From Elioraea tepidiphila DSM 17972 (GTDB lineage: Bacteria > Pseudomonadota > Alphaproteobacteria > Acetobacterales > Acetobacteraceae), in assembly GCF_000378465.1 (NCBI RefSeq), contig NZ_KB899934.1:1-64000 (forward strand): 64,000 nucleotides of DNA, read 5' to 3'. Below, one piece after another: positions 53,215-64,000 of the stretch (position 1 is its first letter; each line of letters starts with the position of its first letter). The notes beneath the pieces are model-generated. The model made no database searches. It saw only the letters and a program-made list of their open reading frames with translations, and had not been told where the DNA came from. A program made the position numbers and the translations under genes.

Positions 53215-54660
53215 ATGGCCGACCGCCGCCCAGACGAGACGCGCCCCGCGCGCAGCCTGTCGATCCGCCTGCTCTGGCTGACCGTCGGCTTCGTCATGGT
53301 GGCGCAGGCGCTGATCCTGCTGCCCTCGCTCGGCCGCGCCTATCTCGACTGGCTGGGCACGCGGATCGAGGCGTCGCATCTCGCAGCACTCGCGCTCGAA
53401 GCGGCTCCCGACCAGGTGGTCGCCGAGGAGCTCGAAGACCAGCTGCTCCGCCTCGCGGGCGTTGAGGTGGTGAGCCTGCGCAAGTCTGACCAGCGCGTGC
53501 TCGCACTCGCCCGCCCGCTCGAGGGGCCGATCGTCCGCACGGTCGATCTCGCCACCATCCCGCTGCCGCGCGCGACCGCCGATGTCGTCACGCTGCTGGT
53601 GGCCCCCACGCCCGGGCTGATGCGCGTGATCGGGCCGAGCCCGAAACAGCCCGACACGATCGTCGACATCGTCATGGGCACGAGCGCGCTGACGCGCGAC
53701 ATGCATCTGGCGCTGGCGCGGATCCTGGCGGAGGCATTGGCGATCTCGCTCGCCGCCGGCGTGCTGCTGTTCCTGTCGCTGAACTGGCTGCTGGTGCGGC
53801 CGATGCGCCGGCTCACCCGCAGCATCGTCGCCTTCCGCAAGGACCCCGAGGCGGCGCCACCCGCGCTCAGCCCGCCCGCACGCGACGACGAGATCGGCCG
53901 CGCGCAGATGGAGCTCGCCGCGATGCAGGAGGAGCTTCGCCGCGCGCTCTGGCAGAAGTCGCGCCTCGCCGCGCTCGGCACGGCGGTGACCAAGATCAAC
54001 CACGACATGCGCGGGATTCTCGCCACCGCCCTGATGATCTCCGACCGGCTGACGACGAGCGAGGATCCGAAGGTGCGGCAGATGGCGCCGACCCTGCTCT
54101 CCTCGGTCGAGCGCGCGGTCGCGCTCTGCAAGCAGACGCTCGACTACGCGCGCGAGGGGCCGCCGCCGCTCGATCTGCGCCGCTTCGCGCTCGCCCCACT
54201 GGTCGAGGAGGCGGCGCGCGCGGCCGAGGCCGGCGCACGTGATGCGTTCGCCGAGGTCGAGAACCGCGTGCCCGCGGATGTCGAGGTCCTGGCCGATCGC
54301 GACCAGCTGTTCCGCGTGCTGCTGAACCTGCTGCGCAACGGCTTCGAGGCCGGCGCGCGGCGCGTGGTCGTCTCGGCCAGCAAGGGCGAGACCGTCACCA
54401 TCACGGTCAGCGATGACGGTCCGGGCCTGCCGCCCCGGGTGCGCGAGTCGCTGTTCAGCCCCTTCGCCTCCGGCCGGCGCGGCGGCACCGGGCTCGGGCT
54501 CGCGATCGCGCGCGACGTGATGCGCACGCACGGCGGCGACATCGCACTCGACAGCACCGGTCCCGAGGGCACGGTGTTCCGCCTCAGCCTGCCGGGCGAG
54601 GCGCCGAGCGAGGCGCCGAGCGAATCCGCCACCGCGCCGCGCGGCACCGCCAAGGTGTGA
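53215..54660 (+). CDS. membrane sensor histidine kinase
   Basis: The 481-residue protein has TM1 about 17-37, a periplasmic region to about 165, TM2 168-193, and then a HAMP-like linker (PMRRLTRSIVAFRKDP). The H-box KINHDMRGILA (His263) and an ATPase domain with LLNLLRNGFEAG, DDGPGLP and GGTGLGLAIARD follow. The order is that of a class I kinase. No response regulator is adjacent, so it is an orphan here. A short Ser/Glu/Pro tail follows the catalytic domain. ATG 53215 sits one codon after a GTG in frame; the AGGGG site fits either. Confidence 0.88.
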   Translation: MADRRPDETRPARSLSIRLLWLTVGFVMVAQALILLPSLGRAYLDWLGTRIEASHLAALALEAAPDQVVAEELEDQLLRLAGVEVVSLRKSDQRVLALARPLEGPIVRTVDLATIPLPRATADVVTLLVAPTPGLMRVIGPSPKQPDTIVDIVMGTSALTRDMHLALARILAEALAISLAAGVLLFLSLNWLLVRPMRRLTRSIVAFRKDPEAAPPALSPPARDDEIGRAQMELAAMQEELRRALWQKSRLAALGTAVTKINHDMRGILATALMISDRLTTSEDPKVRQMAPTLLSSVERAVALCKQTLDYAREGPPPLDLRRFALAPLVEEAARAAEAGARDAFAEVENRVPADVEVLADRDQLFRVLLNLLRNGFEAGARRVVVSASKGETVTITVSDDGPGLPPRVRESLFSPFASGRRGGTGLGLAIARDVMRTHGGDIALDSTGPEGTVFRLSLPGEAPSEAPSESATAPRGTAKV

Positions 54661-54669
54661 CGCCGGCTG

Positions 54670-54689
54670 ACGGAACGCCACCGTTCCGT
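54670..54689. repeat. 20-bp inverted repeat after the kinase gene
   Basis: ACGGAACG - CCAC - CGTTCCGT is a perfect 8-bp inverted repeat between the kinase stop and the next start. It may be an mRNA 3'-end hairpin or an operator for the gene at 54713. No T-run follows. Confidence 0.5.
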
Positions 54690-54712
54690 GCCGGCCGTGC
54701 TACGATCGCGCC

Positions 54713-55666
54713 ATGACCGACACGGGCGGCACGGACGATCTCGCGCGCCGCAAGGCCGAGGCCGAGATCGCCAAGCTGGAGGCCGAGGCCGCGAAGGCCC
54801 GGCGCGAGGGCCGCGGCATCGGCCCGCGCATCGGCGTGGTCGTCTCGGTCGCGACCGTGCTCACCTCGCTCACCATCGGCGGCAGCCAGGTCTGGATCGC
54901 ACGCGAGAAGAGCGAGAGCGACCGGCGCCTCGCCGAGATCGATCTCGGGCTCAAGACCGCGGGCTTCGTGCTGGAGCGGCGCGAGCGCTTCCTCGCCGCC
55001 CCGCCCGAGGGGCAGGTCGCCTTCGTCGGGCTGGTGGTGCATCTGTTTCCGCCCGCGGATGCGCGCCGCCTGCTCGCCCAGCTCGGCCAGGACCTCGCGA
55101 GCCAGGCGGCGTCGATCGCGGCGATCTGCTCCGCCCTCGGGCGGCTCGGCGAGGCGGGGGCCGAGAGCGCGGCCGTGCTGCGTTGCACCGGCGAGCCGGC
55201 GCCGATGGCGGTCGCGGCTGGCCCGGAACCGCCCGCGGTCCTGGCCGCCCGCCGCGACGCGGAGGCGATGGAGCGCCGCGCCGCCGCGCAGGCCACCGCT
55301 GCCGATCCCTGCGCCAGCCTGCCCGAGCCGACCGAGCGGGACCTGCGCGTCTTTCCGCACGTCACCGCGCGGCCGGATCGCGTGTTCGTCCAGGAGCGGA
55401 TCGACCTGCTCGCCCAGGGCATCGGCTGGCCGGTCGCCGGCGTCGAGTTCGTGGACATACGCTGGACGCGGCCCGACGGCGAGGTCCGCTACTACTTCCC
55501 CGACCAGTGCCGCCTCGCCGTGCAGCTCTCGGAACGGTTCGAGCGCGCGCTCCGCACCACCGGGCTGCGCGAACCGCCGCGCCTGTCTGTGCGCTATATC
55601 GGCATCAACTACCGCAACCTGCCGCGCGGGCGGATCGAGGTCTGGCTGCCGCCACTCGCACCGTGA
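54713..55666 (+). CDS. hypothetical protein: coiled coil, one membrane helix, Cys-bearing C-domain
   Basis: The 317-residue protein is not recognised. Residues 9-33 form an Ala/Glu/Lys coiled coil (KAEAEIAKLEAEAAKARREG). A membrane helix follows at about 39-58, then a second amphipathic stretch (SESDRRLAEIDLGLKTAGFVLERRERF). The C-terminal 120 residues contain FVDIRWTRPDGEVRYYF and a RLSVRYIGINYRNLPRGRIEVWLP end, which look beta-rich. The N-terminal half resembles bacterial helical membrane anchors of the EF-hand or cell-envelope scaffold kind only in general form. Confidence 0.6.
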   Translation: MTDTGGTDDLARRKAEAEIAKLEAEAAKARREGRGIGPRIGVVVSVATVLTSLTIGGSQVWIAREKSESDRRLAEIDLGLKTAGFVLERRERFLAAPPEGQVAFVGLVVHLFPPADARRLLAQLGQDLASQAASIAAICSALGRLGEAGAESAAVLRCTGEPAPMAVAAGPEPPAVLAARRDAEAMERRAAAQATAADPCASLPEPTERDLRVFPHVTARPDRVFVQERIDLLAQGIGWPVAGVEFVDIRWTRPDGEVRYYFPDQCRLAVQLSERFERALRTTGLREPPRLSVRYIGINYRNLPRGRIEVWLPPLAP

Positions 55667-55750
55667 CGCCCCCGCCGCGGCGACGACGGGGCCGGACCGC
55701 AGCGTGGCGCATGGCGACGGGACGCCGCTCGCCTCCCGCTGCCAGTGTCC

Positions 55751-56995
55751 TCACGCCGTCCGGGCGAGGTAGTCGAACGCCGAGAGCACGTGCACGGCGA
55801 CGACGTGGAGATACTCCTCGACCGGCACGTGCTCGTCCTTTTGCCCCATCCCGCGCGGCGAGGGACCGTAGACATAGGCCGGGATCCCGCGCTGGCGCCA
55901 CAGCCGCGCATCGGTGCCGCCAAGCGAGATCACCGGCAGCGGATCGATGCCCGACACGGCGCGCGCATTGGCCCGGAGGTGGCGCACCATCTCGTGGTTC
56001 GGGTCGCACGCCGCAGGCTCGGTGAAGTTCAGCTCCTCCACGGTCGCCGACGGATAACGGCGCAGGATGTCGGCCAAGCGCGCCATCACATGCGCCTTCG
56101 ACCCGCCGACCGGCAGGCGGATATCGGCCTCGAAACGACATTCGCCGGGCAGCATGTTCACCTTCAGCCCGCCCCGGATCGTGCCGATGTTCACCGTGTA
56201 CCGCGAGGCGATCGCGGCCGCGCCCGGCCCCATGGCCTGATCCATCGCCGCCCCGCCGGCGCGCAGCGCCTCGCCGATCGGTCCCGGCGGCTCGACCGCC
56301 TCCTCGCCCAGCGTCTCGAGCGCGCCGATCAGCCGGGCCGCCGTCACGGTGGCGCTCTCCGAGAGATGCGTGTAGGCGCCGTGCGCGCCCGGCGTGCGCA
56401 CCGTGAAACGCAGCCAGAGCGGCGCCTTCTCGCCGAACCGGATCGTGTGCGGCGAGGACGGCTCGCCGTTCAGAACACAATCGCCGAGCACCTCCGGCTC
56501 GTTGGCGACGAGCCAGCGCGCACCATAGGGGCCGAACGTCTCCTCGTCGGAAACGCAGGTCAGCGTCACCCGGCCGGCGAGCGCAGCCCGCGCCTCGTGC
56601 AGATAACGATAGGTCATCACCGAGGCCGCCGTGCCGGCCTTCATGTCCACCACGCCGCGCCCCCAGATCTTTCCGTCCGCCAGCGCGCCGGACCAGGGGC
56701 CGTGCGTCCAGGGCTCGCTCTCGTCCACCGGGAAGACGTCGATATGCCCGTTCAGCACCAGATGCCGCCCCGGCCGCCCGGTCTCGATCGTGCCGACGAT
56801 GTTCGGCCACTCCGCCACCGGCGCGACGAGGCGCCAGGGCAGGCCGTGCCGGTCGAGGAAACGCGTGATCACGGCCGCCGCCGCGCGCGTGTCGCCCGGC
56901 GGGTTCGGCGAGGGCGCGCGCACGAGCTCCTGGAGGAAGCCGATGATGAGCTCGCGATCGCGCGCGAGCCAGGCCGCGAGCGTCGCCTTGTCCAC
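55751..56995 (-). CDS. M20 family metallopeptidase (ArgE/DapE-like)
   Basis: The 414-residue di-zinc amidohydrolase has ligands His84 (LNGHIDVFP), Asp117 (GVVDMKAG) and Glu151/Glu152 (SDEETFG), with a lid domain carrying RTPGAHGAYTHL. It is of the acetylornithine deacetylase/succinyl-diaminopimelate desuccinylase family. Next to argJ, which recycles acetyl groups, an ArgE role would be redundant; a dipeptidase or N-acyl amino-acid hydrolase is as likely. The GTG start at 56995, 18 nt after the argJ stop, has a weak ribosome-binding site; the true start is uncertain. Confidence 0.82.
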   Translation of the reverse strand: MDKATLAAWLARDRELIIGFLQELVRAPSPNPPGDTRAAAAVITRFLDRHGLPWRLVAPVAEWPNIVGTIETGRPGRHLVLNGHIDVFPVDESEPWTHGPWSGALADGKIWGRGVVDMKAGTAASVMTYRYLHEARAALAGRVTLTCVSDEETFGPYGARWLVANEPEVLGDCVLNGEPSSPHTIRFGEKAPLWLRFTVRTPGAHGAYTHLSESATVTAARLIGALETLGEEAVEPPGPIGEALRAGGAAMDQAMGPGAAAIASRYTVNIGTIRGGLKVNMLPGECRFEADIRLPVGGSKAHVMARLADILRRYPSATVEELNFTEPAACDPNHEMVRHLRANARAVSGIDPLPVISLGGTDARLWRQRGIPAYVYGPSPRGMGQKDEHVPVEEYLHVVAVHVLSAFDYLARTA

Positions 56996-57012
56996 CGTGC
57001 GACCCGTCCCGC

Positions 57013-58242
57013 TCAGGATCGGTACGACCCGTTGATGTCGATGTAGCCGTGCGTCAGATCGCAGGTCCACACCGTGGCCTTGCCGCGGCCCAGGCCCAGA
57101 TCGACCTCGATATGGATCTCGCGGCCCTTCATGTGCGCCACCACCGGCGTCTCGTCGTAGTCGGGCGCCACCTCGCCGTCCTTCGCCATCCACACCCCGC
57201 CGACCGCCACCGACAGGCGGTCGCGGTCCGCCGGCTCGCCCGCCTTGCCGACCGCCATCACGATCCGGCCCCAGTTCGCGTCCTCGCCCGCGATCGCCGT
57301 CTTCACCAGCGGAGAATTGGCGATCGAGAGCCCGATGCGGTGCGCGGAGCGGTGCGTCACCGCGCCTGTCACGTCGATGCGGATCAGCTTCTGTGCCCCC
57401 TCGCCGTCACGCACGACCTGCAAGGCGAGATCCGTCAGCACCTCGTTCAGCGCGCGCGCGAAGTCGCGCAGCATCGGCCCGCCCTCGGCCGGCACGCGCG
57501 GGTGCTTCGTCGCCCCGGTCGCGAACACCAGCACCGTGTCGCTGGTCGAGGTGTCGGAATCGACCGTTGTGCGGTTGAAGCTGCCATCCACACCTTTCGC
57601 CAGCAGATTCTGCAACGCGGCCGCCGGCACCTTCGCGTCGGTGGCGAGGAAGCACAGCATCGTCGCCATGTCGGGCGCGATCATGCCGCTGCCCTTGGCG
57701 ATGCCGGCGATCGTCACCTCCGCATCGCCGATCCGTGCCCGCCGCACCGCTCCCTTCGGGAAGGTGTCGGTCGTCATGATCGCGCGCGCGGCCCGCTCCC
57801 ATGCGTCGTCGGAGAGCGCGGCGAACAGTCCGGGCAGCGCGCCGACCAGCTTCTCGGTCGGCAGGCGCTGGCCGATCACGCCGGTGGAGGCGAGGAACAC
57901 CTCGCGCGGCTTGCAGCCGGCAAGCTCCGCCATCGCCGCCGCGGTCGCGGCACAGGTCTCGCGCCCGGCCCGGCCGGTGAACACGTTCGAATTGCCCGCC
58001 GTCACCACCAGCGCGCGCGCCTTGCCCCCCTTCAGCGCCGCACGGCACCAATCCACCGGCGCGCCGGGGCAGCGGTTCCGCGTGAACACGCCCGCCACCG
58101 TCGTGCCGGGCGGGAACACCATCATCGTCACGTCCTCGCGGGCGACGTAGCGGATCTCCGCCCGGGCCGTGCCGAGCCGCACCCCGGGGATCGGCGGGAA
58201 CGCGGGCAGCGGAACCGCGAGCGGGGAGACCGGATGCGCCAT
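57013..58242 (-). CDS. argJ: bifunctional ornithine acetyltransferase/N-acetylglutamate synthase
   Basis: The 409-residue ArgJ precursor self-cleaves before Thr194 in KGSGMIAPDMATML, giving alpha and beta chains. It contains TRNRCPGAPVDWC, NSNVFTGRAG, STGVIGQRLP, and VDGSFNRTTVDSDTSTSD, and ends GYIDINGSYRS. It transfers acetyl from N-acetylornithine to glutamate and may also use acetyl-CoA. It lies 10 bp downstream of the parvulin gene and is co-oriented with the M20 peptidase gene. Confidence 0.95.
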   Translation of the reverse strand: MAHPVSPLAVPLPAFPPIPGVRLGTARAEIRYVAREDVTMMVFPPGTTVAGVFTRNRCPGAPVDWCRAALKGGKARALVVTAGNSNVFTGRAGRETCAATAAAMAELAGCKPREVFLASTGVIGQRLPTEKLVGALPGLFAALSDDAWERAARAIMTTDTFPKGAVRRARIGDAEVTIAGIAKGSGMIAPDMATMLCFLATDAKVPAAALQNLLAKGVDGSFNRTTVDSDTSTSDTVLVFATGATKHPRVPAEGGPMLRDFARALNEVLTDLALQVVRDGEGAQKLIRIDVTGAVTHRSAHRIGLSIANSPLVKTAIAGEDANWGRIVMAVGKAGEPADRDRLSVAVGGVWMAKDGEVAPDYDETPVVAHMKGREIHIEVDLGLGRGKATVWTCDLTHGYIDINGSYRS

Positions 58243-58252
58243 GGCCGACCTC

Positions 58253-59110
58253 TCAGCGGGGTGTGGCGGGGAGCGGCGAACCGTCGAGCCCGAAGCGCTC
58301 GACCCGCGCTTGCCCGCGCAGCCGCTCCACCAGCGCCTCCGCCACCTCCTCCGAGGCGGCGCGCCGCAACGCCGGCTCCGCCTCCTCGAAGCTCGGCCGC
58401 GGCTGCTCGCGCCGCTCCTCGACCTTCACCACGTGCCAGCCGAACTGGGTGCGCACCGGGTTGGGGCCGACCTGGCCCGGCTGGAGCGCGAATGCCGCCT
58501 CCGCCAGCGCCTCCGGCATGTCCTCCTTCTTGAAGAAGCCGAGGTCGCCCCCTTCGGCCGCGCCCGGACCGCGGCTCTTCTCGCGCGCGGTCGCGGCGAA
58601 ATCAGCCCCGCCCGCGAGGGTCGCGATGATCGCGCGCGCCTCGCTCTCGGTCTGCACGAGGATGTGACGGGCGCGCACCTCGGCCTCGGCCGGCTTGTCG
58701 ACGATCTCGCGCTGGTAGCGGGCGCGCAGGCTCTGCTCGGTCACCTTCTCGGCGATCTCGCGGCCGATCAGCGCCTGCTGGATCACCTGGTCCTCGATCC
58801 GCGCCATCTGCCGCCGCACCTCGGGCGTGTCCTGCAACCCGGCCTTGCGCGCGGCCTGGGTGACCACCGCCTCGCTGATCATCTGGTCGATCAGCAGCGG
58901 GAACAGGACCTGCGGCGGCATGGACCGGAACTGCTCGGGCAGGCGCCGCGCCGCCTCGGCCACGTCCGAGAAGCGGATCTCGGCGCCGTCGACGCGCGCG
59001 ACCACCGGGTCGCCGCCCGGCGCGACGGGCTGGATCTGTGCCGTCACGGTCAACGGCGCGGCGAGCAGGGCCGTCGCCAGGAGCGCGGCGCGGAACGGAA
59101 TGGCGGACAT
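58253..59110 (-). CDS. periplasmic parvulin-type peptidyl-prolyl isomerase
   Basis: The 285-residue protein has a signal peptide (AALLATALLAAPLTVTAQ). An N-terminal SurA-like helical segment is followed by a PpiC domain (VRARHILVQTESEA, GGDLGFFKKEDMPEAL, FGWHVVKVEER). It assists folding of outer-membrane or secreted proteins. It is divergent from secA, so export motor and folding helper share an intergenic region of 247 bp. Confidence 0.9.
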   Translation of the reverse strand: MSAIPFRAALLATALLAAPLTVTAQIQPVAPGGDPVVARVDGAEIRFSDVAEAARRLPEQFRSMPPQVLFPLLIDQMISEAVVTQAARKAGLQDTPEVRRQMARIEDQVIQQALIGREIAEKVTEQSLRARYQREIVDKPAEAEVRARHILVQTESEARAIIATLAGGADFAATAREKSRGPGAAEGGDLGFFKKEDMPEALAEAAFALQPGQVGPNPVRTQFGWHVVKVEERREQPRPSFEEAEPALRRAASEEVAEALVERLRGQARVERFGLDGSPLPATPR

Positions 59111-59219
59111 GCGGGCAATCCTTCACGCGGGCATGGCGGAAGCGCCACCCGGAGCGCGGATCATGGCGGATCGCCCCCTCCCCCTCAAGACGACCCCCAG
59201 GGACATCCCCGGGGCGTGA

Positions 59220-59249
59220 TTGACGGCCGGGCGGGGGCGCGCCTATCTG
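59220..59249 (+). promoter_or_regulatory. candidate sigma-70 promoter for secA
   Basis: TTGACG (59220-59225) and TATCTG (59244-59249) with an 18-bp spacer are a good match to a housekeeping promoter, placed about 110 nt upstream of the secA ATG. The remaining leader is GC-rich. No SecM-like leader peptide was recognised. Confidence 0.55.
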
Positions 59250-59357
59250 ACAGCCGGGACCCTGCCCCTGGTGGTGCCCCGGCGCGTGGCGTGCGGGGCG
59301 GCGGCGGGTCGCCGGTCCGCGCAACCCGCGCCCTCACGACCACCGCAGGACAGTCGC

Positions 59358-62084
<2,727 letters not shown>

Positions 62085-62096
62085 AGCAAAGAGACA

Positions 62097-62129
62097 GGTG
62101 TGGGGGGACCACGCTGGTCCCCCCACACC
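62097..62129. terminator. strong hairpin after secA
   Basis: GGTGTGGGGGGACCA - CGC - TGGTCCCCCCACACC is a perfect 15-bp stem 12 bp after the secA stop. It is followed on the plus strand by C-rich sequence and not T, so it is not a textbook intrinsic terminator. It lies between convergent secA and the radical SAM gene and may serve both. Such palindromes are probably repeated in the genome. Confidence 0.6.
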
Positions 62130-62141
62130 CCCCTGCACCTG

Positions 62142-62159
62142 GGGGGCCTTGCGGCCCCC
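62142..62159. repeat. second hairpin after secA
   Basis: GGGGGCC - TTGC - GGCCCCC forms a 7-bp stem 12 bp after the first hairpin and just before the stop of the convergent radical SAM gene. It may act with the 62097-62129 palindrome as a transcription or exonuclease barrier. Confidence 0.5.
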
Positions 62160-62165
62160 GATCTC

Positions 62166-63305
62166 CTACAGCAGGGCCAACTGCCGCTCCTCGGCATGGC
62201 GACGCGGCGGCGCGAACCGCGAGCAGTCGAGACCGGCCATGGGCTCGTCGAGCCCGAACCGCCGCGCGGCGATCGCGAACCGCTTCGCCAGCATGTCGGC
62301 ATAGACCCCGACGCCGCTGAACCGGCTGCCGAAGCGAGGGTCGTTCAGCGCGCCGCCGCGCGTCTGGCGGATCAGCGACAGCACATGCGCGGCCCGCTCG
62401 GGATAATGGGCGTGCAGCCACTCGGTGAACAACGCGCGCAGCTCATGCGGCAGGCGCAGCAGCACATAGCTGGCAGCCGTCGCACCGGCGCGTGACGCGG
62501 CGGCCAGGATCGACTCCATCTCGGCGTCGTTCAGGCCCGGGATCATCGGCGCGGCCATCACGCCCGTCGGCACCCCCGCGCGCGCGAGCGCCTCGATCGC
62601 CTGCAACCGCCGCGCCGGCGTGGCCGCGCGCGGCTCCATCACCCGCGCGAGCCGCCGGTCCAGCGTGGTGACCGAGATGCACACCCGCACCAGCCGCCGC
62701 GACGCCATGCCGGTCAGCAGGTCGAGGTCGCGCAGCACCAGCGCCGATTTCGTCACGATCGTGCAGGGATGCGCGGCCTCGGCCAGCACCTCCAGGATCG
62801 ACCGCGTGATGCGGAGCTGCCGTTCGACCGGCTGATACGGATCGGTGTTCGACCCGAGCGCGATCGGCCGGGCAGCATAGCCGGGCCTGGCGATCTCCTT
62901 CGCCAGCAGCGCCGCCGCCTCGGGCTTGAACAGCAGCTTCGTTTCGAAATCGAGGCCCGGCGAGAGGCCGAGATAGGCATGGCTCGGCCGCGCATAGCAG
63001 TAGACGCAGCCGTGCTCGCAGCCGCGATACGGGTTCACCGCGCGGTCGAAGCCGATATCGGGACTGTCGTTCCAGGCGATGATGCTGCGCGTGGCATCGC
63101 GCGTCAGCGTGGTCTCGAGCGGCGGCGGTTCGGCGAACTCCTCGGCCAGCGTGCCCCAGCCGTCATCGACCGGCTCGGACCGCGTGGGGTCGAAGCGGCA
63201 GGCGGGATTGCCGATCGCGCCGCGGCCCTTGCGCGGGCCGGGGGCGAGCGCCGGCGGTTCGGCGGTTTCCGTCTCGGGCCAGTCGGCCAACGCCAGGTCG
63301 TCCAT
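62166..63305 (-). CDS. PA0069 family radical SAM protein
   Basis: The 379-residue radical SAM enzyme has its 4Fe-4S site Cys96, Cys100 and Cys103 in GCEHGCVYCYARPSH. The family segment LDFETKLLFKPEAAALL follows, and the protein ends with LDEPMAGLDCSRFAPP. PA0069-type proteins are conserved near spore-photoproduct-lyase relatives but lack an assigned reaction. It is convergent with secA. The 121-bp gap to the next gene has a TTGACG on the minus strand (63357-63352) but a poor -10. Confidence 0.88.
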   Translation of the reverse strand: MDDLALADWPETETAEPPALAPGPRKGRGAIGNPACRFDPTRSEPVDDGWGTLAEEFAEPPPLETTLTRDATRSIIAWNDSPDIGFDRAVNPYRGCEHGCVYCYARPSHAYLGLSPGLDFETKLLFKPEAAALLAKEIARPGYAARPIALGSNTDPYQPVERQLRITRSILEVLAEAAHPCTIVTKSALVLRDLDLLTGMASRRLVRVCISVTTLDRRLARVMEPRAATPARRLQAIEALARAGVPTGVMAAPMIPGLNDAEMESILAAASRAGATAASYVLLRLPHELRALFTEWLHAHYPERAAHVLSLIRQTRGGALNDPRFGSRFSGVGVYADMLAKRFAIAARRFGLDEPMAGLDCSRFAPPRRHAEERQLALL

Positions 63306-63426
63306 CGCGGTCCCTCCGTGTGGCGGAATGGTGCGGCGGCGGCGGCGGAGTCGTCAAGAACAAAACACGAACACCCGGCGCGGGCCATGGCCCGGCGACG
63401 GGCGATCGGGCAGCCTGCCGCCTCGC

Positions 63427-64000
63427 ATGGACCTCGCCGTGGTCATCCCGACACTGAATGCGGCCGCGACGCTGCCGGCGACGCTCGATTCGCTCGGCGG
63501 CGGTCCACGCGAGGTGATCGTCGTGGACGGCGGGTCCGACGACGGCACGGCCGAGCGCGCGGCAGAACGCGGCTGCCGCGTGGTTGCAGCACCGCGCGGG
63601 CGTGGCAGCCAGCTTGCCGCCGGCGTGGCGGCCGCCGCCTCGCCCTGGCTGCTGCTGCTGCATGCCGACACGCGGCTCGGCCCCGACTGGCAGGCGGCGG
63701 TGGCCAAGCATATCGCGTGCGAACCCGATCGGGCGGGATACTTCCGCCTGCGCCTGGACGACGACTCCCGCGCGGCGCGCCGCCTCGAACGCGTGGTCGC
63801 GTGGCGCTGCCGCGTGCTCGCCCTGCCCTATGGCGACCAGGGCCTGTTGATCTCGCGCGCGCTGCTCGATGCGGTGGGCGGCGTGCGACCCCTGCCGCTG
63901 ATGGAAGACGTCGATCTGGTGCGCCGGATCGGCCCCGCCCGGCTGCGGCTGCTCGATGCCGACGCGCTCACCTCGGCGGAACGCTACCAGCGCGACGGCT
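63427..64000 (+). CDS. TIGR04283-type GT2 glycosyltransferase (partial, runs off window)
   Basis: The frame opens at ATG 63427 and stays open to the window end, 191 complete codons. It has the GT-A fold: VVIPTLNAAATLPATLDSL, VIVVDGGSDDGT, and the metal-binding HADTRLG in place of DXD. A GDQGLLISRALLDAVGG segment follows, then PLMEDVDLVRR. This is the family linked to arsenosugar biosynthesis in some cyanobacteria, but most members have no proven substrate. The companion DUF2064 or other pathway genes would lie beyond the window. Confidence 0.85.
   Translation, partial: MDLAVVIPTLNAAATLPATLDSLGGGPREVIVVDGGSDDGTAERAAERGCRVVAAPRGRGSQLAAGVAAAASPWLLLLHADTRLGPDWQAAVAKHIACEPDRAGYFRLRLDDDSRAARRLERVVAWRCRVLALPYGDQGLLISRALLDAVGGVRPLPLMEDVDLVRRIGPARLRLLDADALTSAERYQRDG

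Noticed and set aside
62097-62159. CRISPR-like or tandem repeat array after secA
   Set aside because: There are only two hairpins with unrelated sequence and no repeated spacer units.

Overview
The window is very GC-rich bacterial chromosome with dense genes, many 4-bp ATGA or GTGA start/stop overlaps and frequent GTG starts. The gene set points to an alphaproteobacterium of the Rhodospirillales, most likely Acetobacteraceae of the Roseomonas/Elioraea kind: rplU-rpmA-obgE-proB, a DUF4169 protein, a DUF1194 von Willebrand protein, YjbF/YjbH-type polysaccharide factors, and a parvulin-argJ block divergent from secA. This placement is inference from gene content; there is no rRNA in the window.

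Layout. 1-443: tail of an IS1182-like transposase and its likely right end, which appears to sit just inside a gene that once followed proB. 444-3268 (minus): proB, obgE, an intrinsic terminator, rpmA, rplU. 3463-9581: a WecA/WbpL-like phosphoglycosyl transferase, a YjbF-type lipoprotein, a PEP-mutase/ICL-superfamily enzyme, a rhodanese-ChrB plus ChrA chromate pair, and a metallo-amidohydrolase. 9585-15445: RidA and an IclR regulator (minus) divergent from a polar amino-acid ABC importer ending in a SelA-like PLP enzyme. With the amidohydrolase this looks like one catabolic locus for an unusual amino acid or N-acyl amino acid. 15553-20276: a branched-chain-type (Liv) ABC importer. 20475-22932 (minus): a hybrid histidine kinase with a FixL-like haem PAS domain, and an overlapping Cys-containing methanogen-output-domain protein. 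23072-23147: a CAU-anticodon tRNA.

23205-26945: a secreted MetX-like hydrolase, inorganic pyrophosphatase, an AEC transporter and a beta-hydroxyacid dehydrogenase. 27024-37492 (minus): YjbH, TamB, TamA and a five-SLBB Wza-like export protein. 37620-48331 (plus): heparinase II/III-like protein, Wzz-like co-polymerase, O-antigen ligase/polymerase, then PglC-, PglE-, GT4-, GT4-, PglD- and PglF-like genes. Together these predict a polymer or glycan begun on UDP-di-N-acetylbacillosamine. 48415-55666: a DUF1194 protein, a small membrane protein, a pair of long palindromes, DUF4169, two unknown proteins, a flavin amine oxidase, a YHS protein, a dienelactone hydrolase and a sensor kinase. 55751-59110 (minus): M20 peptidase, argJ, parvulin. 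59358-64000: secA, two hairpins, a PA0069-type radical SAM protein, and a GT2 glycosyltransferase cut by the window edge.

No stretch over 300 bases lacks a gene. The longest gaps are about 250 bp before secA, 227 bp between iclR and its divergent ABC operon, and 198 bp after livM, where I see no convincing gene. No CRISPR array, prophage or replication origin was seen.
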